Shown in pieces: positions 1 to 12,500 of a DNA stretch of 64,000 bases. The translations under genes and the position numbers were made by a program. The number at the start of each line of letters is the position of its first letter. Position 1 is the first letter of the stretch. The stretch spans positions 1,054,001 to 1,118,000 of the forward strand of contig CATNEN010000029.1 in the NCBI GenBank assembly GCA_950097015.1, given 5' to 3'. This DNA comes from Macrostomum hystrix. Taxonomy: Eukaryota; Platyhelminthes; Macrostomidae. The notes under the pieces are model-generated. The model saw nothing but the letters and a program-made list of their open reading frames with translations, did no database searches and had not been told where the DNA came from.

Positions 1-474
1 CCCCAGTTGATGATGATCACCCAGTTGACAATGATCCCACAGTTGACATTGATCCCCCAGTTTACAATGATCCCACAGTTGACAATGATCCCCCAGTTCA
101 CAATGATCCCCCAGATAATGATGATCCACCAGTTGAAGATGATCACTCTGTTGACAATGATCCCCCAGTTGATGATGATCACCCAGTTGACAATTATCTC
201 CCAGTTGACTATGATCCCCCATTGATGATGATCCCCAGTTGACAATGTTACCCCAGTTGGCCATTACCCCCTAGTTGACAATGATCCCCCAGTTGATGAT
301 GATCACCCAGTTGACAATGATCTCCCAGTTGACCATGATCCCCCATTTGATGATGACTCCCAAATGATGATGATCCCCATTTGACAATGATCCCCAGTTG
401 ACCATGATCCCCCATTTGATGATGATTCCCCAGTTTACAATTAACCCACAGTTGACGATTATCCCCCAGTTCTG
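1..474. repeat. 18-bp minisatellite
   Basis: Degenerate tandem array with unit close to cccccagttgacaatgat and a frequent doubled 36-bp form. It runs in from the window edge. It stays open in one frame only because the unit length is divisible by three; I see no gene in it. Confidence 0.9.
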
Positions 475-990
475 ATTTAGCTATGATTCAAACTCTGGTT
501 TTGCAATGATTTAAACTCTGGTTTAGCCATGATTCAGACGCTGGTTGGCCATGATTCAAACGCTGGTTTAGCCATGATTCAAACTCTGGTTTAGCCATGA
601 TTGAAACTCTGGTTTAGCCATGACTCAAACTCTGGTTTAGCCATGATTCAAACTCTGGTTTATCCATGATTCAAACTCTTGTTTAGCCATGACTCAAACT
701 CTGGTTTAGCCATGATTCAAACTCTGGTTTATCCATGATTCAAACTCTTGTTTAGCCATGATTCAAACGCTGGTTTTGCCATGATTCAAACTCTGGTTTA
801 GCCATGATTGAAACTCTGGTTTAGCCATGACTCAAACTCTGGTTTAGCCATGATTCAAACTCTGGTTTATCCATGATTCAAACTCTTGTTTAGCCATGAC
901 TCAAACTCTGGTTTAGCCATGATTCAAACTCTGGTTTATCCATGATTCAAACTCTTGTTTAGCCATGATTCAAACGCTGGTTTTGCCATG
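475..990. repeat. 23-bp minisatellite, block A
   Basis: About 22 copies of a 23-bp unit with core attcaaactctggtttagcc. Higher-order blocks of several units recur. The same unit returns at 2020-2360. Confidence 0.92.
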
Positions 991-1296
991 AGAACTAATT
1001 TCCCCAGCAGCAGAGAACTAATTCCCCCAGCAGCAGAGAACTAATTCCCCCAGCAGCAGAGAACTAATTCCCCCAGCAGCAGAGAACTAATTCCCCCAGC
1101 AGCAGAGAACTAATTCCCCCAGCAGCAGAGAACTAATTCCCCCAGCAGCAGAGAACTAATTCCCCCAGCAGCAGAGAACTAATTCCCCCAGCAGCAGAGA
1201 ACTAATTCCCCCAGCAGCAGAGAACTAATTCCCCCAGCAGCAGAGAACTAATTCCCCCAGCAGCAGAGAACTAATTCCCCCAGCAGCAGAGAACTA
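988..1296. repeat. 23-bp minisatellite, unrelated unit
   Basis: About 13 near-perfect copies of a 23-bp unit with core cccccagcagcagagaacta. It directly abuts the previous array. The sequence is unrelated but the period is the same. Copies are far more uniform than in the neighbour, so the expansion looks recent. Confidence 0.93.
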
Positions 1297-1706
1297 ATGT
1301 TCTCCAAACAGAAGAGAACCTCCATAATACGAGAATGGAGGCTACTTGCAGGCTACCAAACTCGCAGCAAGAAATGTTTGCCCTTTTCTTTGACAGGAAA
1401 CCATTGCCCCTGAATAGCATAGAAACGATGTATCCATCGTTTTACTCAGCCCAGAAGGCAACAAATATCTCCTGTTACATCTCCTGTTACATGTGGCACG
1501 GTAGATACATTTAGAAAACTGTTAAACACATTTAGAAAATCGTTGAGCACTTTAGAAAACGGTTTCGATCAGTGTTCGTCGAATAAAGTTTTATAATTAT
1601 TATTATTAAATAAGCTATTTTTTTGATCGAATAACGCTTAAAACAATGCTCAAAAAATAGAAAAATTTGAAATAATTTACGCTCTTAGCTGCGCTCAATA
1701 TTTTTG

Positions 1707-2004
1707 CTATACCAATGCCACGCGGGCGAGAAAAAGCACCGATGCAATCTAATAAAACTGACAGTGTCCGGCCCTATTCTAATTTAACCTTGTTTGGCCT
1801 CCTATTGAAAGCAATAGGAAAACTCGTTTTTCGAATATTTAATATTGTTAGCATTGAAGCAGACTAACGAAATTTTCAAGGTCTCATGCCAGTAAAATTT
1901 TGCATGTTTAGCAAAAAACGCGATCAAATTTGGTTGAGGCATTTAGCCTGTGTATCGAAATTCCACAGACAGACAGACTTTAGAGATTTAGTATAGTTGG
2001 AGGA
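1707..2004. repeat. Dispersed repeat family C, copy 1
   Basis: First of three related copies (others at 2765-2962 and 3599-3907). Shared landmarks are a gggcgagaaaaagcaccgat block, a cgtttttcgaatatttaat block and a 3' end reading gacagacagac...tttagtatagt. This copy is diverged in the middle. A non-autonomous retroelement is plausible, but no coding part is seen. The preceding 1297-1706 holds no gene I can support. Confidence 0.75.
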
Positions 2005-2019
2005 TTGGAGGAAGGAAGG

Positions 2020-2360
2020 ATGGTTTTGCCATGATTCAGACTCTGGTTTAGCCATGATTCAAACTCTGGTTTTGCCATGATTCAAACTCTTGTTTAGCCA
2101 TGATTCAAACTCTTGTTTAGCCATGATTCGAACTCTGGTTTAGCCATGATTCAAACTCTGGTTTTGCCATGAATCAAATTCTGGTTTAGCCATGATTCAA
2201 ACGCTGGTTTTGCCATGATTTAAACTCTGGTTTTGCCATGATTCAGAATCTGGTTTAGCCATGATTCAGACGCTGTTTTAGCCATGATTCAGACTCTGGT
2301 TTTGCCATGATTCAAACTCTATTTTTGCAATGATTCAAACTCAGATTTGCTATGATTTAT
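2020..2360. repeat. 23-bp minisatellite, block B
   Basis: Second block of the attcaaactctggtttagcc unit, about 14 copies. It is separated from block A by the unrelated 23-bp array and family C copy 1. Downstream to 2764 I see only AT-rich unique sequence with a B-box-like ggttcgactct on the minus strand near 2470. Confidence 0.88.
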
Positions 2361-2764
2361 GATATATGATATTTTATTTACGAATTGAAAAAAAAATTAA
2401 AATAATCTTTAATCACTACTGGCTGACTATTAGTTTAAATGATTTGACGCAGTGCAGAGTCGAACCAGGGACACTTCGCCTAGCCTAGCCTAACCTATTC
2501 CTAGTGCCTACACATCGGCTATTCCGACTGTTGGTTAGTGGGTGCAGAAATCAGCCTTATAAAATGAATTCTCAAAGTTCTGGCTTTGTACAATGAAGTG
2601 AGAAAATAGAGTACACTCAGTCTCGCGGTTGGTTGTGTACATTTATTTCCAATTTGTCTCCAGAGTGCAGGCTTCAAATTCAATCAGCTAGGGGTTGTTG
2701 CGCAATTTGACGATGCAATTCTAATTCAGTGGCAGTGAGTGAAATTCTCAATAGGCCAAGATTA

Positions 2765-2962
2765 TTTGACCTTTGAAAAAATCATGTTTTTCGAATATTT
2801 AATACCCTTGGCATTGAGACAGAATGATGAAATTTGATCAGTCTAATCCTTGGATGAATTGGCACTTTTTGGTGAAAACAGGAAAAAAATTGGTCTAGCC
2901 ATTCATTCGCTAGAGCGTTTCAGATGGACAGACAGATCTTAGACATTTAGTATAGTAGGATT
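2765..2962. repeat. Dispersed repeat family C, copy 2 (5'-truncated)
   Basis: Matches the 3' two thirds of copy 3 almost base for base, starting at the tttttcgaatatttaatacc block and ending at tttagtatagtagga. 5' truncation with a constant 3' end is typical of retroposed elements. Confidence 0.78.
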
Positions 2963-3018
2963 TGCCTCGCGACTCTTCTGCAATGCACTTTTGGCACCAC
3001 GCTTTGCCATTGTAACAA

Positions 3019-3054
3019 CTGACTGACTGACTGACTGACTGACTGACTGACTGA
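3019..3054. repeat. (GACT)n microsatellite
   Basis: Nine near-perfect gact repeats. The flanking 2963-3598 shows no gene. Confidence 0.9.
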
Positions 3055-3598
3055 ATATGGATGGATTGTACTTTAAGATACGAGTAGATAAGAGCACGAG
3101 TGCGTACAAATATTATTAACAATAATGAACAGTATAAATAAAAATAATAACAATAACAGTAACTTATCTTAGAAATTATTGCAGGATTGAGTGATTAAGA
3201 GCTTTGAGGAGTGGAGTGAAAACATTTCGCTGAAGATACAGTAGTCAGTTATATATTAACTGACTGACGCAGTCGGATGACACAATCACCCATTGACACC
3301 CGGCAGGGATAGAAAGTAGAAATGTACACACAGGAGAACAGGAGAGTGCTGAGGCAGTGGGCCTGTTGGACAGCAATAACGCAATTCACTTACAAATCAG
3401 ACTGTAGACTGATGCCAGGGGTACACATGCCTTTGCACATTGCCAAGTGAGCCAACAAACTCCCTTTCCCTCATTGAAATCTGCTATGTACGTTTTACTT
3501 ATTCAAATGAAATCACCCAATCAGCCAAGAGAAAAATTTTTTAACGCACGTACGGGTCGAAAAGCAGTGACGCAATTCTATTCAATTGAGAAGTATCG

Positions 3599-3907
3599 GG
3601 CCCTGTTCAGTGCTATACCAATGCACGCGCGGGCGAGAAAAAGCACCGATGCAATCTAATAAAACTGACAGTGTCCAGCCCTATTCTAATTTAACCTTGT
3701 TTGGCCTCCTATTGAAAGCAATAGAAAAACTCGTTTTTCGAATATTTAATACCCTTGGCATTGAGACAGAATGATGAAATTTGATCAGTCTAATCCTTGG
3801 ATGAGTTGGCACTTTTTGGTGAAAACAGGAAAAAAATTGGTCTAGCCATTCATTCGCTAGAGCGTTTCAGATGGACAGACAGATCTTAGACATTTAGTAT
3901 AGTAGGA
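3599..3907. repeat. Dispersed repeat family C, copy 3 (longest)
   Basis: Longest of the three copies, about 300 bp, with the same 3' end tttagtatagtagga. Its 3' end is followed immediately (3907-3952) by the tail of SINE family 1 (cagccctcctgcaattatta), which suggests nested insertion. The following 3953-4456 shows no convincing gene. Confidence 0.78.
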
Positions 3908-4456
3908 TGATGTGCCTTTGCCAACAGCCCTCCTGCAATTATTATTATTATGATTATTCTCCCAAACCAAATCCTCCCCGACCAGAAACTTCCAAACAGG
4001 AATCTTCCTTGCCCCGAATATTCCCCTCCCGATTCCTCACAACACGAATTTTCCCAACCCAAGCATTATTTACCGCTTTCTATTGCTTTCAGCCTCTAAG
4101 AGTTCCTATCAGAATGACTTTCCCTGAAGCGATTCGTCACAGCGGTAATCTAGGCAGCGATCCTGTGATGTCTGTCAAGCCTCCAATTAGCTAATCGATT
4201 GCTGTCGGTTGCCAAACAAACCTTTGTAGCACTCGCTGAATAAATAACTACATATTTGCTATTGTTGATCGATTCTTGGAAGAGTCGCATCACTTGAGAC
4301 ATCGACTGGCTAGTGCGTTGTCACGAGCGAAGGAATAGAGTTAGTTTTTTTTCTATCAGATAATTAAAGTAATATTATGGATTGCTAATCTATCTCATTA
4401 GTGAAATTGGTAAAATATCCTAATTGAATAAATATAGAAAGAAAATAATAATAGCT

Positions 4457-4742
4457 ATTGATTACACCTGCCCCAATCGGGCCAGATGTGCAGCCGTCAG
4501 CACAGCCGCAGCTATTGCACGGCGCATCTGAAGACTGCGTACGGCTGTTCAGTCCATGGACTGGATGGACGCCACACCCAACCTCCATTATCCTGCAGCT
4601 GGTTACCAATTTAACAGCTGGGTGAACTGAAGCAACGCAAATTTAAGTGTCTTGCTAATGGACACATTGTTCCAGTTAAGTCGGGAATCGAACCACCGAC
4701 CTTCAAGTCGCAAGTCGGACATTCTAACCACTAGGCTACAAC
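4457..4742 (-). mobile_element. SINE family 2, tRNA-derived
   Basis: Read on the minus strand it begins with a tRNA-like head carrying an A-box (tagcctagtgg) and a perfect B-box (ggttcgattcc). A body follows with gttcacccagctgtt and agtccatggactgaac. This body recurs at 26127, 31398, 42697, 52915 and 63617. A functional tRNA is less likely because the body travels with the head. Confidence 0.82.
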
Positions 4743-5545
4743 CCCTGCTATAGCAGGTTACAACCGCTGCTAGACTACAACCCCTGCTAGGCTACAACCC
4801 CACTTAGGCTACAAACCCTGCTAGGCTACAACCCCAGTTAGGCTGCAACCCCACTTAGGCTACAACCCCAGTTAGGCTGCAACCCCTGCTAGGCTACAAC
4901 CCCAGTTAGGCTGCAACCCCACTTAGGCTACAACCCCTGCTAGGCTACAACCCCTGCTAGGCTACAACCCCTGCTAGGCTACAACCCCAGCTAGGCTACA
5001 ACCCCTGCTAGGCTGCAACCCTTGCTAGGCTGCAACCCTTGCTAGGCTGCAACCCCACTTAGGCTACAACCCCTGCTAGGCTACAAACCCTGCTAGGCTA
5101 CAACCCAAGCTAGGCTACAACCCAAGCTAGGCTACAACCCAAGCTAGGCTACAACCCCTGCTAGGCTGCAACCCCTGCTAGGCTGCAACCCCACTTAGGC
5201 TACAATCCCTGCTAGGCTACAAACCCTGCTAGGCTACAACCCAAGCTAGGCTACAACCCAAGCTAGGCTACAACCCAAGCTAGGCTACAACCCCTGCTAG
5301 GCTACAACCCCTGCTAGGCTACAACCCCACTTAGGCTACAATCCCTGCTAGGCTACAAACCCTGCTAGGCTACAACCCAAGCTAGGCTACAACCCCTGCT
5401 AGGCTACAACCCCACTTAGGCTACAACCCCTGCTAGGCTACAACCCCAGTAATGCTACAACCCCTGCTAGGCTACAACCCCAGTAATGCTACAACCCCTA
5501 CTAGGCTACAAACCCATGCTAGGCTGCAACCCCTGCTACGACAAG
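4743..5545. repeat. 17-bp array seeded by the SINE 5' end
   Basis: About 47 copies of ctaggctacaacccctg with variants. The unit is the reverse complement of the first bases of the adjacent SINE family 2 copy (its ggttgtagcctag head), so the array appears to have grown out of the element's own 5' end. Confidence 0.9.
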
Positions 5546-6591
5546 CACAAATATTTTAATTAAAAATAGGCCCTGTGAAATGGATTCTACGGACTCTCCG
5601 TAGCAACAGCGTACGCAGCTACAGTAGAAGCATTAGGATAGCAGATCTTGGGGGATGCCAGTGGGTCAGGCGGACTAATATCAGTTAAACTTCTAACGCA
5701 ATTGGTCCCCGACGTAACTGCAGTTCAGGCCTATATCCGCCATCTTGTCAAGCGCATGCTGGGGCGAGGGTTTGTAGGATAGATTGGGAGGCCGACCACA
5801 CGCCACCCACCCTCCCTCCCAGCCCGTCTCTTCCCAACTCTCTACCTCACTGAGGATCCGCTATAGAGGATCAGGGGATGGAAAAAAGCCTGCAACCAAC
5901 CCCCGCTCCGCCTCACCCGATGCTGGAGGGCATGCGGGCTTCCTGCATTGACAGGGACTGAAGCTCGGGAGCCATACCATATTCACTGTGTGTTTTCGTA
6001 CACCAACCACTCCAGTTCCTCCGTCCCCTCTATTCTCCACTTCCCATCCTCCGTCTCTCTCATCCTTTTTTTCTCCAAGATACACATTCGTTCTCCTTAG
6101 TCTCCTCCACCAACCCGCACAGCCGGTGGATCCTTCCCCAATCCACAGATCCTCCAAAAACGCGCACACACATTCTGGCACGATAAAAAACTTACCCCCC
6201 CTACATCGCAACGTCCCACGAATCCGAAGCCTCCAAGGCCAGCCGGCCTCGCCGTAGACTTCCCCCACCTCCTCCTGATTTCCATAGCCAAACCGGCCAT
6301 CAGCTGAAAGTGACGGAGGGAACGGAGTAAAAGGGGAAGAGCGACAGCGCAGGCGAACCAGCGCAGAGCGACGACTCGACCTTCGAAATCACCGATTTGC
6401 GCGCCACACAACCGAGCGAGCAGACGAAGTCAAACAAGGCCAACGTCAGACCCTCCACCTCGGCGAGTTGGAGGCATCGCCGGCGCTTGTCGATGCTCGA
6501 CGGTGACAGGCTGCAGCGCCGCAGCCGAGCCGCATGTCCCGGTTGGCCGGAGCCTCCCAGCAGCTGCTAGCAGCGCCGGAGCCGCAGCCGC
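5546..6591. other. Upstream region of the acyltransferase gene
   Basis: No supported gene. GC content rises from about 5750 onward, and 6000-6260 is strikingly C/T-rich on the plus strand. Open frames on both strands here lack recognisable domains. It probably holds the promoter and 5' UTR of the gene starting near 6592. Confidence 0.4.
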
Positions 6592-9500
6592 ATGCTGCGC
6601 TTGTCGCCGAGTTCCATAGAGCTCCGTCTGAGCCCCCACCTCTGCTGCCGCCGACGCCTCCGCCGCCGCCCGTGTCGATGCAGGCAACGACGACGTCGTC
6701 GACGACGGTGGATTTCAGCAACGGCAGCAGCAGCAGCTGGCGTCGGGGGCAGAGGTGCAGGCCGAAGGGTACCTCGTCGACGACGTCGGCGTGACGGCGC
6801 CGAAGAAGACGACGAAGAGGATGAGGATGGAGCAGCAACAGACGATGATGATGACGATCTTGACGACGAGGACGAAAAAGACGATGAAGACGATGAAATG
6901 GACGAAGAAGACGAAGAAGAAGAGGAGGAGCTGATGAATGGCGACCTGGGCCTGCATTATCCCACGCTGGCTGAGCCGCGCAGCGTCCGTCATCCCACTG
7001 AGCTGAACCCGGCGGCCGACCTCTGCAGCTGGTTAGTGCGCTACGCCGGCCTGTCGCTTCTCTGTCTGCCCCTTCTGGCCCTCGCCTGCATCGCCTGCCT
7101 CCCGCTCGCCTGTCTCCGTCTGGCGGCGCGCGCCTGCGGCCGGACACCCCTCGGTCATCGGGAGCTCGCCTGGCTCCGCCGTGACGCCGGAGCTGTTGTC
7201 GCCCGTCTAGATGTCAGGACGGGCAAAGGGAGCGTCAGCGGGGGTGGCGGCTCCAGTGGGAACCTGACTTTGGCGCGTGTGCGACAGCTCGTAGGTCAGC
7301 GTGTAGTTGGAGCCGAGGATAAATCTGGCGAACGTCGATACCCGCGGTTCAGCCAGCGGCTTGAGGTCAGTCTTGCTTGTGGCATGTTAAGTCTGGCCTG
7401 TAGGGTGCAAGAACCATGGAGTGAGACGGCTGTGGAGTGAGGTGGCTGTTTAATAAGGTGGGTGTTTTGTGAGGTGGCTGTGGAGTGAGTTGGCTGTGGA
7501 GTGAGTTGGCTGTGGAGTGAGGTGGCTGTGGAGTGAGTGAGCTGTGGAGTAAGTGAGCTGTGGAGTGAGGTGGCTTGTGAAGGAGGTGGTTTCAAATGTT
7601 AGTATTTTGCCACAGGCCACAGCTACAGTCAACTAAAGATCGGCGATGTCACAATTTTAGGATACCTGCGCAGGCCCGGTGTGGTCAACCGACGTCACCT
7701 TCAACCTCGACGATCACGTCCGCGAAATCCAGCCCAGACTACGCAACTCGGCTGATCTTTCAGCCTTCCTTGCCTCTTCAGCTTCTCGACCGTTTGCCTG
7801 CGATCGTCCCCTCTGGGAGCTGCAGTTTCAGGCGGCCTCTGGCGCTGGCGACGACTCCCTTCTGATATATAGGCAGCACCCGAGCTTCGCTGACGGTGTC
7901 AGCATGACGCGTCTTCTGTCTAGTGCGCTGTGCGACTCGCCCCAGGAGACGACGTCAATGCCGCCGATGAGAACCGCGAGGTCGACATCAAGAGGGTCGA
8001 ATTCAGCGACAGTGGCATCGGCTGAGGCTGGCGGCCTGACAGTCTCCAGCCTGCTCGAGGAAGCTCGCTGCCTGTTCCTGGCCCCCGCGGTGCTGCTGTT
8101 GCACTACCTGCTGGGCCGCACCGACTGCAACCCGCTGCACGGCGGCCCGCAGAGGCTTGCTAGGCGCCGCCGACCAGCCCAGCTGCGAGCTCGACTGGAT
8201 GCTCGCCAGGTTTGGCGCGTCCGCCAGGTGACCCGCACCAGCCTCAACGACACCTGCCTGCTGCTGCTGACTGGGGCGCTGCGGTCCTACCAGCAGCTGC
8301 TGGGTCTGCCGCATCCGCCCGACTGTCGGGCCGCGTTGGCTGTTGACCTCGGTGGGGAGGCTGCGGCGGCCGATCTTGGCAGCCGCTATGCCTTGTCAAC
8401 AGTCCGACTGCCCGTCAGCGTTGAGGGCATGCTGCCGCAGCTCTGGCAGTTGCGCAATCGCCTATCGGAGCTCCGCGCCGAGGCCAGATTTCGAACGGTC
8501 CGCCTAGTCGACGCCCTCCTGTTCCGCGCCCTGCCAGCCGGCCTGGCCAGCCGCGCTGTCCAGCTGCACACCAACCGTGCCAGCTGCCTGGCACTCTGCC
8601 TGCAGGGCCCGCCTGGTCCCTGTGTGGATGGACGGCTGCCAGGTGGCCAGCATTTGCTACTGGTTTCCCGCTGCTGAGCCAGTCCGACTGGCTGTGACCT
8701 TCTACGCCTACGCAGACCGGCTGTGCGTCGGCTTGTCCGCCAGCCAGTCCGTGCGCTGCCCGCGCCTGCTCATCCGCTGCATGCGGGCTCAGGTGCGACT
8801 ACTTCTGACTCCCGATTCTCTGAGTCCCGATTCTTCTGAGTCCCGATTCTCTGAGTCCCGATTCTTCTGAGTCCCGATTCTCTGAGTCCCGATTCTTCTG
8901 AGTCCCGATTCTCTGAGTCCCGATTCTTCTGAGTCCCGATTCTCTGAGTCCCGATTCTTCTGAGTCCCGATTCTCTGAGTCCCGATTCTTCTGAGTCCCG
9001 ATTCTCTGAGTCCCGATTCTTCTGAGTCCCGATTCTCTGAGTCCCGATTCTTCTGAGTCCCGATTCTTCTGAGTCCCGATTCTCTGAGTCCCGATTCTAC
9101 CTTATCCCGATTCTTCCGAATCCCAATTCTTCCGAATCCCAATTCTTCCAAATCCCGATTCTTCTGAAATCCCGATTCTTCCGAATTCCGATTCTTCCGA
9201 ATCTCGATTTTTCCAAATCCCGATTCTTCTGAATCCCGATTCTTCCTAATGAAAGGTGTGCTTTAATGCATTTCCTTTAATCTCAGGTCTGCCTTCGGCT
9301 CCGATTTCAATCAGAGGTTTTTCTTCCGGGCGCTATAATCACAGACAGCTCAGATTTCCATATCCTTATCGTCATCTTCCTCCCACCTGTCTTGGCAAAT
9401 TCCCCTGAAGCCTTCCTCATTTGCCACTTCACGCCTCGCAAGTAAGCGGAAATGTGCAAACGGATAGGCGGGCCTCTTCGTAAAGGAATGGGAGGAAATT

Positions 9501-12500
9501 AATTTCGCGCTTGATTTGCCCAATGCCCATCTTGCCGCATCCCCGACTTGCGGTATCAAGGCTCGGCTTTCTGCCTTTCGGCGGTTAGAGTTTGAGTAGA
9601 GTAGAGTAGAGTAGAGTAGAAAATATTTGAGTAAATAAGAGTTAGACTAGAGTAGAGTTAGACTAGAGTAGAGTAGAAAATAGTAGAGTGGAGTAGACTA
9701 GAGTAGACTAGAGTAGAGTTGAGTAGAGCAGAGTCGAGTCAAGTAGAAGGGGGTAAAGTGGAAGAGTGATCTAACGCATCATGAGTTCGATTCCGCGGCG
9801 AGGCCGCATTCTTTTGGGGCGCAGAGAGAAGGCGTTGGGGCCTGTTAAACCCTTAATAAGCCCTTAGGGGTCAAACTCCGTGGCACAGTGAGAATGCACA
9901 GAGCCTGATGTTGAGAAAGTCAGAGCAGATGTACATACCTATCTCTTAATATGTGCTCTTGGATAGAGTAGACTAGATTAAAGTGGAGCAGAGCAGAGTA
10001 GAGTAGAGTAGAGAAGGTAAGCTTGGAGAAGGCAGCTACCCCATCACTCGCGGGCTGACTCCAATGCACTTTATCGTATTATTAAAGCCGTACTACGAGC
10101 TACTTACTCACTGGTTCAGTGGGTGGGGCAGTTCACATGGCTAATTGTGCGGCGAGTTGGGCTACGGAGTGGAGACCGCTAGCTCTGTTTACTAGAGGCT
10201 CGGAGAAGAAGCTCGACTGGCAATTAATCTCTTTTCCGATGTACGGCAGAATCGCATTGCCCTAGAAGAAGGACGAAGCCGACTTATCCCCTTCACAATG
10301 GGATTAGTTTATCGGATAGTTAAAAAGTGTACAAATTTTAGCCAAGAATGTGAAGGAGTAGCAAATATCAAAACGTTGGAGCAGATAGAAAATAATATAA
10401 TTGCGCGTCGCTTCCCCAAGGCTGTGTACACCTGTCCGTGGAGTAGGGAGTTCCACCCCAATTTCTAACCAGCTGCGTGAAACTAAAGCACTTAAGAATT
10501 CAGGCATCTTACCAATAAAGCAGTGGAATAGCAATGCCAAAGCTCCATTGATCCCTGTCGCGAAATCTGTACCTGCGCAGTGCCCCTCCCTCTCACCTTC
10601 CCTCCTTCTACGAGTAAACTGCTCCTCTCCTAATGTCCTTGTTCACCTGTATTGTACATGCAGATTCTAATTAACTATCGATCCGTTAATTAGGCCCCTG
10701 CTTATCATAACACCTCACCCGTGTCCCCCCATTTTCAACCCCCCTTTTTTCTCTGTCCCTCTGCCGTTCATTTTCAGCCGGCCCCGAGTGCCACCCCTCT
10801 GCTCACCTCGCTCGGCATTGTCCACCCCCCAATTTAATAATGACGTTCAGCGTGTTGTTTCCCATATAGTCTAACGGCATACCCCAAGAACAAGGCAATT
10901 TTCAAGTTCCAAGTGTTGTGCCTTGATCTTTTCAACAATTTCATTATGCCCTGAAGGTCCAGTGGCCGCTGACTGTTTACTTTACACACCTGACCGAATC
11001 GGGCGCTCCGACCTGACGCAGCAGCCGGCAGCTCTTTGCCTTGAGGCTTTGAGTCCTGAATTCACCGCTCGCTTGGCTGCACCCGCCAGTAAAGCTTCAT
11101 CAGCTGAGAACTCTGCCACATCACTTTCTCCTTCTGCATCATCCTTCTGCTCTCCTTCTCTCTTACTCTCCATTTTCTGCACTCCCAGCCCTCTGCTTCA
11201 TTTCTTCTGTAACTCGCAGAGTGTGGAATTTGCCCTCTCTCTCCACTGTCGCTCAGTTGCATTTTTTTCTTGCAATCCTAATTGAGTTTAGATGGAATGC
11301 TGTGCTAGCTACTGAACCCACCGAGCCTGAGCCTAGTATATGAGCTCAGGGGAGCGAGCTAGGGGGGGGGAGGAGGTTTGGGATAAGGGGATGAACTTCT
11401 ACATCCGCGGCGCGGTTTTGTGTGCTTGGGGGATTAGAATCATTTCCTGTTCATGGCCCTTCAAAATTCGTTTGAGTTGCAAACTTTGAGCTCGACAACC
11501 TTGTAGAAGCCTAATAGAAGAAGCAAAGCAAAGGAAAGAGCGATATACTTAGCGTAGATACTAGAAGCCATGGGAACAGCAAGGGAGATGCAAGATCTTG
11601 TCAGTCTGCTCAGCAGCTCATGCATATCGATATTGGGGATCTGGGACTGTCTGTGTCACATAACTAGTGCGAGCCTGCTATAAAACTAGCTATGCTATTG
11701 ATTTTGCTCAGATGGCTGGCCTGAAGTTGCCACACCGCATTTACTAGTGATGCTATGAATAGTAAGGAGTATGCGTAGAATATAATATAATGTAATGTAG
11801 TCTAATATAATAGAATAGAATAGAATGGAATAGGATAAAAGAGGTAAGAGTAGAATATAATATCCTAGAATGCTATCGAATAGAATAGAATCGAAGAGTA
11901 TATAAATGGATAAAGTATAGTAGAATGGAATAAAACAGAAATGAAAAAATAGAACAAAGGAAAAATAATAGAAGTAAACTCGACCATCCCGCCTCATGCC
12001 TCCAGTCCGCGGCACTGAGCAAGCTGCTTGAGCACCGTCGGATCCCGGGCGAAGGTCGCGAACTCGCCAAACGAAACCGGGCTGCTCGTATCGCTGCAGC
12101 CGCGGCGGCGGCGGCGGCGGCGACATCTGCCGCGTCAGTCTCCGGAGCTGCTGCATCAACATCGTCGACAAATGCCCGCTACCATTCGCCGTCGCAGCCA
12201 ACCGGCGAACTAGTCGCCGATCAGATCCTCACCTTGCCGTCCGCATCGTCACTTTCAATCGACGGGTCTTCGCCTCGCGGCAGTCGCGAGTCCAGCCAGG
12301 AGCCGCGCCAACTGGAGGCCTCCGCCCTGGCGGTGGCGGCGCAGACGGCCAGCTACGACGATCTGCAGCTCCGCCTGGCCGGCGTCCAGATCCGTCTGCA
12401 GGATCCCGACGGACTGGCGCCTGACGAGCGAGACCTGCTCAAGGCCGAGTTCCACCTGCTAATGACGGAGCTGCGCCGCCGGAAAACGAATCGCGGCGAC

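Noticed and set aside
990-5545. CRISPR array reading of the regular repeats
   Set aside because: Units are contiguous with no unique spacers, and the surroundings are clearly animal nuclear DNA.
5861-6411. Minus-strand frames of 104 and 135 codons near 6 kb
   Set aside because: Overlap each other and a C/T-rich upstream region; composition-driven, no family resemblance.
10923-11285. Gene in the acyltransferase intron (121-codon plus frame, 66-codon minus frame)
   Set aside because: Both strands are open over the same stretch, with no recognisable domain and no convincing splice context.
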